Source of the DNA: DASTFP01 sp963744345
GTDB taxonomy: Bacteria; Verrucomicrobiota; Verrucomicrobiia; Chthoniobacterales; Terrimicrobiaceae
Assembly (NCBI GenBank): GCA_963744345.1
Contig: CAVUTD010000015.1
Coordinates: 1 to 64,000 of the forward strand
Length of the DNA stretch: 64,000 nt
Reading direction: 5' to 3'
Numbering within the stretch: the stretch's first letter is position 1; the number at the start of each line of letters is the position of its first letter. Of this stretch, positions 56,888 to 64,000 are shown piece after piece. Both the position numbers and the translations under genes were made by a program. The notes under the pieces are model-generated. The model saw only the letters and a list, made by a program, of their open reading frames with translations, was not told where the DNA came from and made no database searches.

Positions 56888-58504
56888 CTACTCGCGCTGG
56901 AACTCATAAGCCTGACCGTCATCATAGGAGAGGCGCAGCAAATTGAGCTTAGCTTCTTTGTCGATCTGAAATTGGGCGAATCCGAGTGGCAGAGGGCCGA
57001 GATCTTCCGCGATTGCGGCAAATTTGCCGAGCGGCATCAGCTTGACCGTAAAAACATCACCGTCCCAGCACTCCAGTTTGAGTTTGGCGCCGGTCTCCTG
57101 AATCGCCATAACCAGCGCATCGCCTTCTACTGACAACACCGCCTTGCCAAAGCTCGGATTGACGAAATTGCCGGCGAGTGGCGCGAGCGGCGGGAACGCT
57201 CGCGGGTTGGCAGGCCGGGCGAACAGCTTGGTCGCCATTTCAAATTTGGTCTTCGCGGTGTCCAGGGCGTTCGCCGCGTGGTCGATTATGGGATTGTCAA
57301 GAATCCGGTCGAAAGTCCAAAGTCCAATTGCATCCGGAAAACCCACATTCGTCTCGTTGGTGAGGACGATAACGCCAACATTCTTGTCAGGTACCATACC
57401 GACATAGGCACCGAAGCTGCTGGTACCGCCGTCGTGCCAAATGATGTTGCCATTCGGCGTCTGTTGAATGACCCAGCCTAGGGCGTAGAACAACTTGTCG
57501 GAGATCGCTACCTTTGGGGTGTGAGTAAAGGCAAGATTTTCGGACGAGATAAGGCGGCGTCCTTCGAAGGTGCCGTGACCGAGCTGTAAGCGGACCCAGC
57601 GTGCCATATCTTCGATGGTGGAGTTGATGTCGCCGGCCCCACCGAAGTCGTAAGGAAAGAGTTGGGTGAAGGGCACCTCGATCGTGCCATCAGGGGTCCA
57701 GCGATAACCTTCAGCATGATTGGCCGCAGCTTCGATGGCAGCGGCTGTGTAGGAGGAGTCCTTCATACCTAGGGGCTCGAGCAGTTCCTGATGCAGGACA
57801 GTATCCCCATCCGCAGCGCCGGCAGCTTTGGCCACAACGCGACCAGCCAGGAGATGGGTGATGTTCGTATAGGCGAAGGTCGAACGGAAACTGGAAACCG
57901 GCTCGACGTGGCGCAAGGAGTGGATTAACGCCGCCTGGTCAAAGCCGAGGATTCCAAGTCCGTCGTTCGCGTAGGGTGGGAGCCCCGAGCGTTGAGCGAG
58001 GAGGTCGAAGACGCGGAACTCGCGCGTGACCCAAGGGTCCTTTAATTGAAAATTCGGATCGAGGTCGACAACCCGGTCGTCCCACCGCAACTTGCCGCGA
58101 TCAACCATGATGGCCAGGGTCGCAGCGAGAAATGCCTTGGTCGTTGACCCGATCTGGAAGATCGTGCGCGTATCGACCGGCACGCTACTCCTCTTGCTGC
58201 GCACACCGAAGCCCTTCGCATATATTAGGTTGTTGCCGGCCACGATGCCTATGGCCAGACCCGGGACGTCGAATTCCTTCATCCCGCTGGCAATGTAGGC
58301 TTCGAGGTCCGGGATCTGCGCCTTCACGCGATCCTCAATGGCCGCATCCGTCTTGGACGGTTCCGCTGCCCACGCCATATTCTTGAGGTCAAAGCTGGCC
58401 GCCGCGATGATCGTCAGGAACGATAAGGCGCCCCGAATACAGCGATAAGCTTGCGAACCCGGGGCGGCCGCGATCCTGTCGCTTTGGCTTGACGCGATCC
58501 TCAT
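56888..58504 (-). CDS. class C beta-lactamase-like serine hydrolase
   Basis: This 538-residue exported protein (hydrophobic LSFLTIIAAASFDL, cleavage near AWAAE) has the active-site GSTTKAF (S120, K123), the YTN motif in FAYTNITH, and HDGGTSSFGAY in place of KTG. A C-terminal domain of ~130 residues is strand-rich and resembles DUF3471. Members cleave D-amino-acid peptides, esters or act on peptidoglycan; true beta-lactamase activity is uncommon. It is a single gene. Confidence 0.87.
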   Translation of the reverse strand: MRIASSQSDRIAAAPGSQAYRCIRGALSFLTIIAAASFDLKNMAWAAEPSKTDAAIEDRVKAQIPDLEAYIASGMKEFDVPGLAIGIVAGNNLIYAKGFGVRSKRSSVPVDTRTIFQIGSTTKAFLAATLAIMVDRGKLRWDDRVVDLDPNFQLKDPWVTREFRVFDLLAQRSGLPPYANDGLGILGFDQAALIHSLRHVEPVSSFRSTFAYTNITHLLAGRVVAKAAGAADGDTVLHQELLEPLGMKDSSYTAAAIEAAANHAEGYRWTPDGTIEVPFTQLFPYDFGGAGDINSTIEDMARWVRLQLGHGTFEGRRLISSENLAFTHTPKVAISDKLFYALGWVIQQTPNGNIIWHDGGTSSFGAYVGMVPDKNVGVIVLTNETNVGFPDAIGLWTFDRILDNPIIDHAANALDTAKTKFEMATKLFARPANPRAFPPLAPLAGNFVNPSFGKAVLSVEGDALVMAIQETGAKLKLECWDGDVFTVKLMPLGKFAAIAEDLGPLPLGFAQFQIDKEAKLNLLRLSYDDGQAYEFQRE

Positions 58505-59105
58505 AGCAATAGTCTCCCTTCAGAATCAGTCGGGCCTGTGATCATTCCGGGTGTCGCATCAACATTCTTGCGCGTGGCGTCGGTCCAAAAGGAATTACAC
58601 GAGGGGCCGTTCGGCTCTCAAAATCCATAGTAGCGTGCATTAGCTGCGGCCAAAGGCGCGACGGACTCAACGCCCGCTACGGTAGATTCCGGGCCAATCG
58701 CTGGCGAAGGGTACGTGCTTTCCGTCATCCTTCGGATTAATGTAAACGGGTTTCGCATCCCACGTAAAGTTTCTTCACACGATCCGGATTCTGCGCGCCC
58801 AGTTTACCTATTCCAGACCAACGACAGTGCTGATGGTCCGGCACGACTGAATGTACCGTAGGGAGCATCCCGAAATCCTGGGTAGATCTGTTCGGGAGAG
58901 TGCGTTCAGTAACCATCTCATCCAGGATGCGTTTCCTTGCGGGCCTGCCTGCAGTCTACGGTGCGGTTGATATCGAGTTTTACGGCGGACTGCTCGATTA
59001 TAGTGGGCGGAAAGTGGATGCGCGCTTTGGCGTCCTCCGACCAGCATGGCGCCAGATTCGCCTTTTTGGATTGCTTCAACCGTTTCTAAGACTCTATGGA
59101 GGCAC
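58505..59105. other. no clear gene; possible eroded coding trace
   Basis: About 600 bases. Near 58690-58770 the minus strand reads KPVYINPKDDGKHVPFASDW, which looks protein-like, but no family could be assigned and the flanks are out of frame. Otherwise nothing was seen. Confidence 0.35.
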
Positions 59106-60488
59106 ATGTCAAAAGAATCGCTTTCACTTGCCCTGCTGAAGATGCGGCAGTATTTCGATTCCGGCGCCACGAGGCTCTTTAGCTTCCGGCGGCAACAACT
59201 CCTAACGCTTAGACGGGCGGTTTTCAAGTATGAGGCAGAAATAAACCGCGCATTGTTCTTCGATCTAAAGAAGACACCCGAGGAAGCATGGGTAACTGAA
59301 ACCGGTCTATTGCTCCAGGAAATAAGTCATACCCTTAAACATCTGAAGGGTTGGATGCGACCGGAGCGCGTTGGAACGAATTTACTCAATCTTCCGTCTG
59401 CCAGCCATGTGTATCCCGCACCGAAAGGGATAGTGTTAGTAGTTGGAACCTGGAACTTTCCCTTGCAGTTACTACTGATTCCCTTCGCAGGTGCGATCGC
59501 TGCAGGTAATTGCGTGGTCCTCAAACCGAGCGAACACGCCGCCGCTACCGCAGCCATCATTGCGAAAATGATCAGGGAGATTTTTCCGCGGGAACTGGCG
59601 CTCGTCGTGGAGGGTGATGGGGCTGAAGTCGTGCCTGCGATGATGACGAGTTTCAGGTTTGATCATGTTTTCTATACGGGCAGCCCTAACGTAGGAAAAT
59701 CTGTCTATCAGATGGCGGCAAGAGAGTTGGTTCCAGTCACACTGGAGTTGGGCGGCAAAAATCCCTGCATAATAGAGAAGGATGCCGATCTAAAGGTCGC
59801 TGCTCGGCGCGTCGTCGTCGGCAAGTTCACCAATGCCGGGCAGATGTGCGTATGCCCCGACTATTTACTCGTTCATGCCGCAGTGAAGAACGATTTGGTC
59901 ACGCTGATTCACAGGACGGTGTTGAAGTTCTACGGTGATCAACGTTCTGGAAGAGTCGGCTACGGAAGGATCGTTAATGAGAAGCACTTTGACAGGCTGA
60001 TCAGCTATCTCTCGCAGGGCAAAGTTTTGCTCGGTGGCGAATATGACCGGCAAAGCCTTTTTATTGCTCCTACCCTCCTTGAGGATGTGGCGCTGGATGC
60101 CCCGGCAATGCAGGAAGAGATCTTCGGACCAATATTGCCCATATTCACTTTCCAAACGGATGCGGAAGTGATCGATATCATCAGCCGAAATCCCAATCCG
60201 TTATCCTTCTATTTGTTCACCGGCAGCAGGCGGAAGCAAGAAAAGTGGTTGAAGGCGATTCAATTTGGAACAGCTTGCATAAACAATGCTGCCTGGCAGT
60301 TCGCTAATCATAATCTACCCTTTGGTGGCGTCGGCAGTAGTGGAATAGGCAATTATCATGGAAAGCATAGCTTTGACGCGTTTACGCATAGGAAAGCGGT
60401 TATGAGAACACCGACGTGGTTTGATCCGCCCGTTAAGTATCCTCCCCTCAAAGGAAAATTAAGATTGCTAAAGTATGTAGTGCGATGA
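59106..60488 (+). CDS. aldehyde dehydrogenase (class 3 type)
   Basis: This 460-residue enzyme has PKGIVLVVGTWNFPLQLLLI (with the catalytic Asn), VTLELGGKNPCI (general-base Glu), FTNAGQMCVCPDY (nucleophile Cys) and EEIFGPILPIF. The C-terminal stretch NLPFGGVGSSGIGNYHGKHS is typical of class 3 or fatty-aldehyde dehydrogenases. ATG 59106 has a GGAGG site five bases upstream. It oxidises medium-chain or aromatic aldehydes with NAD(P). Its codon use looks less GC-rich than the neighbours. Confidence 0.9.
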   Translation: MSKESLSLALLKMRQYFDSGATRLFSFRRQQLLTLRRAVFKYEAEINRALFFDLKKTPEEAWVTETGLLLQEISHTLKHLKGWMRPERVGTNLLNLPSASHVYPAPKGIVLVVGTWNFPLQLLLIPFAGAIAAGNCVVLKPSEHAAATAAIIAKMIREIFPRELALVVEGDGAEVVPAMMTSFRFDHVFYTGSPNVGKSVYQMAARELVPVTLELGGKNPCIIEKDADLKVAARRVVVGKFTNAGQMCVCPDYLLVHAAVKNDLVTLIHRTVLKFYGDQRSGRVGYGRIVNEKHFDRLISYLSQGKVLLGGEYDRQSLFIAPTLLEDVALDAPAMQEEIFGPILPIFTFQTDAEVIDIISRNPNPLSFYLFTGSRRKQEKWLKAIQFGTACINNAAWQFANHNLPFGGVGSSGIGNYHGKHSFDAFTHRKAVMRTPTWFDPPVKYPPLKGKLRLLKYVVR

Positions 60489-60693
60489 AGGGGGAGCGGC
60501 AAAAGGATTTTTCGTGTCGCAGAGTAGGGCGGACCTTGTTGCTAGGAAACGCTCCGCCAGCACCTTAGGGATTGCGAAACTCTATCCGACAATCAAGTGA
60601 GGATTTTGGTTGTCATGTTTACCTGTGCAGGCATCACGGATTCGTTTATTGAACCCACGGCAAATTGCTGGCACCCCGCGGACCTCATCTCCT

Positions 60694-61500
60694 TCATACA
60701 AGAACCTTTTCAAGGAAGGCACCCAACACATTGTTGAATTGCTCCGGCCTTTGCAACGGCGCGAAATGGCTAACGCCAGGCAAGAGGATGAATTCCGCTC
60801 CGGGAATACTTAGCGCGAGATATTCGGCATGTGCGCGTTGGATAAACTCATCATGCTCGCTTTGTACGATCGCGACGGGCACATTGATAGCGGCCAAGTC
60901 GCGCGCAGAATAATTGGGTTGCGTCCTCTGCATCAGACCGACCGCTTCGACAAATGCTTCAAATTGGTCTGGCGTGGCGGACAGTTGCGCATAGTCTTTG
61001 GCGTGCCGGCTGAAACAGCGGTCGATGACGGGAGTGGGGACGAATTGCTTTGCTCCGCTCGGATCCATGTTGCAGCCAAAGAAAAATACACCGGCAATAC
61101 GCGCGGGAGCATTCATCGCGAGGACCAAAGCAGTGCACGCGCCGTCGCTCCAGCCCACAACGACGGCTTTTTCGAGACGCAATGCTTCCAACACTCCCAA
61201 AACGTCGGAGGCCATCAACTCGTACATGAAGGGTCGCGAATCACGCGTGCTGCGGCCATGGCCGCGGCTATCGATGAGCACGGCGCGATAGCCAAGGTTG
61301 ACCAACGTTGGAACTTGATAACCCCAATTACCGCTATGGCCGAGTCCGCCATGCAGCAGGATCACAGGAGAGCCGGCGCCGTAGGTTGCATACCAGATTC
61401 GAGCACCGTTGCGTTCCACGTAGCCTTGATCGTTTGTCACCGGCAACGGCGCAGCTCCGTGCGCTTCGAAGTTCTTTAGATCGTCGTCGCTAGATTCCAT
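60694..61500 (-). CDS. alpha/beta hydrolase
   Basis: From ATG 61500 the 268-residue protein has the oxyanion HGGLGHSGNWGYQ, RAVLIDSRGHGRS, nucleophile elbow GWSDGACTA, acid in QSEHDEFIQ and His in GVSHFAPLQ. The triad is complete. This set is common in hydrolases related to 3-oxoadipate enol-lactonase and epoxide hydrolases; the substrate is unknown. The frame is open to 61596, but the added residues look non-coding. Confidence 0.85.
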   Translation of the reverse strand: MESSDDDLKNFEAHGAAPLPVTNDQGYVERNGARIWYATYGAGSPVILLHGGLGHSGNWGYQVPTLVNLGYRAVLIDSRGHGRSTRDSRPFMYELMASDVLGVLEALRLEKAVVVGWSDGACTALVLAMNAPARIAGVFFFGCNMDPSGAKQFVPTPVIDRCFSRHAKDYAQLSATPDQFEAFVEAVGLMQRTQPNYSARDLAAINVPVAIVQSEHDEFIQRAHAEYLALSIPGAEFILLPGVSHFAPLQRPEQFNNVLGAFLEKVLV

Positions 61501-61893
61501 GCTAACCAATGTATACGTGGACGCTACAGCCGTGATTTCGCAAACACGCGTTCGCAGCGACCAATCGTGAGTTTTTTGAGTTCCCGTACAAGTCACTCCG
61601 GCGGGGGAGCGTTGGTGCGACGAGCCACTGAAAGGGTGTCCATGCGGAGGTGCTGGCGACCCCCGCAGCGGCTCCGAAGAGGCGCGCGATGATGTTAATG
61701 CTGCCAGTTTGGTGTTTCTCAGCGATGACAGTTCGTTATCTTGAAGAGACTCCAGCTATTACGCATGGGAAGCTCTCGTTATCGACGTTGCAAACGGCCG
61801 CCCCAACGTGAGCAAACAACAACCCGCTTAGCGCAAGAGCAAGCGACAGCCTCGACACGCCTTTCCAAGCAAAATAGAAGAACGAGAAACGTA
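61501..61893. other. divergent intergenic region
   Basis: Promoters for the hydrolase (minus) and the epimerase operon (plus) are expected here. No further gene was recognised. Confidence 0.4.
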
Positions 61894-62550
61894 ATGAAAG
61901 CATATGTTTCACTTTGGTCCGCGGACCTTCTAGCGTTGGGAGAGGCCATCGATTTCGTTGACGCGCTGGTTGATGGCTATCACCTGGACATCATGGACGG
62001 AGTCTGCGTGCCAGACCTGTTGTTTGGGCTCGATTTTGTCGTTGCCCTGCGGCGGCGCACCAAGAAAGCACTGGACGTACACCTCATGCTGACCAATACG
62101 GATGCTTGGATCGATCGATATGCCGAGGCGGGTTCGAACTTCCTGACCGTTCATCGACAGTTTTGCGGACAGGTTACCGCTACCTTGAAGCAGATCCGGT
62201 CTTGCGGAGTCCACGCGGGTCTCGTTGTAGAAATTAGCGATCCGCTCTCGTTCGAGGAACTCCATCTGGACATTGTGGATCGTCTGCTGGTGATGGGCAC
62301 CGAAATTGGTGTGAAAGGACGAGGACTTCACCCGAAGACTACTCAGCGGATCGGCGCCATTTTAGACCTTTGCGTCCGGTCAGGCGAACGTCCGGAAATC
62401 GTGGTCGACGGTGGGATTCGCCGCGAGACCGTGCCCTTGCTCGCCCAATCCGGTGTTGACGGAGTCGTGCCGGGATCGCTGGTTTTCGGTGAGGCCGATC
62501 CATGTGCCGCGCTGAATTGGATAAACGCGCAGGGGATCAAACCTGCTTAG
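61894..62550 (+). CDS. ribulose-phosphate 3-epimerase-like protein
   Basis: This 218-residue TIM barrel has SLWSADLLALGEAID (where family members have a similar SIL-SAD start), YHLDIMDGVCVPDLLFG with metal ligands His and Asp, DVHLMLTNTDAWI and EIVVDGGIRRE. These place it in the ribulose- or allulose-phosphate epimerase family. Its divergence from housekeeping Rpe, and the neighbouring DeoR regulator and sugar-phosphate isomerase, suggest a dedicated sugar-catabolic epimerase. ATG 61894 is chosen; upstream residues look non-coding. Confidence 0.85.
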   Translation: MKAYVSLWSADLLALGEAIDFVDALVDGYHLDIMDGVCVPDLLFGLDFVVALRRRTKKALDVHLMLTNTDAWIDRYAEAGSNFLTVHRQFCGQVTATLKQIRSCGVHAGLVVEISDPLSFEELHLDIVDRLLVMGTEIGVKGRGLHPKTTQRIGAILDLCVRSGERPEIVVDGGIRRETVPLLAQSGVDGVVPGSLVFGEADPCAALNWINAQGIKPA

Positions 62551-62738
62551 AAAAATTCCTTCAACAACTGAGGGAGTCCAATCCGAGTACGGTGCAGAAA
62601 AGCGACGAATAGGCCTTGGGAGGGAAAGATCTAAACCGGAGAAAGAGAGGCTATCTTGCGTCCGGCCCCTAGCTACTGACGTTCGCCTCCGCTAAATTGC
62701 TTTTGCTTTCGTTTAACTTAGGCTAATTCGTTCAAGCG

Positions 62739-63572
62739 ATGGCTGAAGAACCCGAGTCGAATCATGCCGGACTTCCGGTTTTCCCTGATGAACGGCAAAA
62801 GCGCATCGTCGAATTGGTGGCCTTGCATGGAAAGGTTCACGTGCCTCAACTCGTAAAGCTCTTTGCCGTCACCGAGGTCACGCTTCGCAAAGACCTCAAT
62901 GCTTTGGAACAAAAAGGCCTACTTAAACGCACTCATGGCGGCACGGTCAGTGTCCGGACACCGCTGGAGCAAGAAGTGGCGACGCGAATCGCCCACCATG
63001 CCGCTGCCAAAGCGGAAATTGCCAAAGCGTGCGTCGAATTAGTGAATCCTGGCGAAGCGATTTTTTTGGACTGCGGAATGACGGTGCATGAAATCGCAAA
63101 GGAATTGGTGAGTAGTAACAAGAAGCTGACGGTGCTCACCAATGCGCCGCTGGTTGCCGAAGCCATTGCTGACGTGCCATCGATCAGGCATATCCTCGAT
63201 CAGGCATATCCTGTTGGGAGGTGAGCTTCGCCGCTTGAGCGGGTGTCTTTCTGGACCTTTGGCAACAGAACACCTGAGAAATTTCACGATCAATACTGCC
63301 GTTATCGGCGTTAGCGGGATCACCGAGGCTGATATCACCGTAGCGATCTAAACGAAGCCCGCCTGAAAGCGGCAGTGATCGAGCGCGGTCGCCGGGTCGT
63401 GGTGCCCTTGGACCACAGCAAGGTCGGATTGGCCGACTTTTCTCTGGTTGCCCCTTGCATCAAATTGACATTGTCGTTACGGATGCTGACAACGATCACT
63501 TGTCGCGGATGTGTCAAGCTTGCGAGATCCGACTGATCCTTACGCAAAAAAGACGGCAAATGATTAGGTGAT
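62739..63572 (+). pseudogene. DeoR-family sugar regulator, destroyed by a 16-bp duplication
   Basis: The N-terminus is a DeoR helix-turn-helix (DERQKRIVELVALHGKVHVP, VTEVTLRKDLNALEQKGLLK, RTHGG). The sugar-phosphate-binding domain has FLDCGMTVHEIAKELV. At 63181-63212 the 16-mer cgatcaggcatatcct is present twice in tandem; deleting one copy restores PSIRHILLGGELRRLSGCLS. A further base is missing near 63345 and another shift lies near 63455, after which the natural end is read to ~63572. It probably once controlled the adjacent epimerase and isomerase genes. Confidence 0.85.
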
Positions 63573-63619
63573 GATATATCACAACTCGCTTGATAACAAT
63601 CTAGTACAGCAAATATTAT

Positions 63620-64000
63620 GTGAAACACGAAAGCTCCGCTCGACCGTGCGCTGTTCTAGTTTCAGCTGATACCGGAGTAATTCCGGAGGCCACAGCCCAC
63701 TACCAGAAGCGTCTTTCTGATCTCCGGGGCCTCTTTATAGATTCAGCAAATCTGGAAAGACGGATTCGGGAAGAAGACGACCCCCTTTGCTACGAGAACT
63801 ATGCTTTCAATCAGAGTCAGACGGAGGGAGACCTCTTTTTCGGCACCACGATCATTTATCCCGGTAAGGTGGGATCCGAGTATCACCTTACGCGCGGCCA
63901 CTATCACAGCAAACGCGATCATGCGGAAACGTACCAAGCTTTGTCGGGCCGCGGGCTTGTGCTATTCGAACAAGAGGACGGAACGAGTTGTAGTGCAGAA
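63620..64000 (+). CDS. cupin-type glucose-6-phosphate isomerase (partial, runs off the end)
   Basis: From GTG 63620 an unbroken frame of 127 codons reaches the window end. It holds EDDPLCYENYAFNQSQTEGD, GTTIIYPGKVGSEYHLTRGH and YHSKRDHAETYQALSGRGLV. The pattern EYHxTxGHxHxKRDxAExY is the metal-binding motif of the cupin (archaeal-type) phosphoglucose isomerase family. It interconverts glucose-6-phosphate and fructose-6-phosphate with a bound metal. It follows the DeoR remnant and the epimerase, completing a sugar-phosphate cluster. The C-terminal part lies outside the window. Confidence 0.8.
   Translation, partial: MKHESSARPCAVLVSADTGVIPEATAHYQKRLSDLRGLFIDSANLERRIREEDDPLCYENYAFNQSQTEGDLFFGTTIIYPGKVGSEYHLTRGHYHSKRDHAETYQALSGRGLVLFEQEDGTSCSAE

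Noticed and set aside
58690..58770. minus-strand KPVYINPKDDGKHVPFASDW, perhaps a sulfatase-like C-terminus
   Set aside because: Too short, no catalytic motif and no upstream continuation. Noted only in the intergenic entry.
1..64000. CRISPR arrays or riboswitches
   Set aside because: No regularly spaced identical repeats with unique spacers were seen. The only phased repeats are the three short operators before hipB. No riboswitch pattern was recognised.

Overview
The window looks like an accessory-rich stretch of a soil-type Verrucomicrobiota chromosome. This placement is an inference. It rests on a broken LL-diaminopimelate aminotransferase (DapL) gene, a GluQRS gene, high GC, many oxidative or hydrolytic single genes, and an unusual density of frameshifted or truncated genes. 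About half of the recognisable loci are damaged. Single-base lesions may partly be assembly errors. A 16-bp tandem duplication and several gene truncations cannot be explained that way.

Left part (1-23 kb), a layered genomic island. It opens with a tRNA 3' end, an ISL3 transposase fragment and pieces of other tRNAs, which look like old attachment scars. Next come a lone alpha/beta hydrolase, a broken nucleotidyltransferase pair, a relaxase with an accessory protein and a candidate oriT, an excisionase-like protein, and a broken AbiEi/AbiEii pair. A type I restriction locus follows. Its hsdM 5' part and hsdR 3' part flank a very large defence-type gene (Mrr-like nuclease, NACHT/STAND NTPase, helical-repeat sensor) that is split by one frameshift. 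Beyond it are an intact hipBA pair with three evenly phased operators, an uncharacterised two-gene unit, an integrase fragment, a truncated IS3 element, a membrane protein and a broken repeat protein.

Middle part (23-46 kb), mostly single-gene units. These are a VOC protein, HPr, an AspT-family transporter, an OprD-type porin, MFS transporters (one broken), a methyltransferase, a haloperoxidase-like hydrolase, a cupin and an NHEJ-type primase/polymerase converging on an ATP-dependent DNA ligase. They continue with an ODP-type metallo-protein, a TIR-domain membrane protein followed by a broken NUC endonuclease, gluQ, zinc alcohol dehydrogenases (one fragment, one intact) and a complete IS1595-family element.

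Right part (46-64 kb), sugar uptake and metabolism. It holds an aldo/keto reductase, a broken OprB porin and a ribose-type ABC transporter operon (ATPase, permease, binding protein). Other genes are a flavin amine-oxidase-like enzyme, a cyclase with an internal deletion, a class C beta-lactamase-like hydrolase, an aldehyde dehydrogenase and an alpha/beta hydrolase. The window ends with a ribulose-phosphate 3-epimerase, a DeoR regulator destroyed by the 16-bp duplication, and a cupin-type glucose-6-phosphate isomerase running off the end.

The strongest candidates for something new are the nuclease-NACHT gene lodged inside a dismantled type I restriction locus, the TIR/NUC neighbours, the 26-bp-phased hipBA operators and the relaxase/oriT module.
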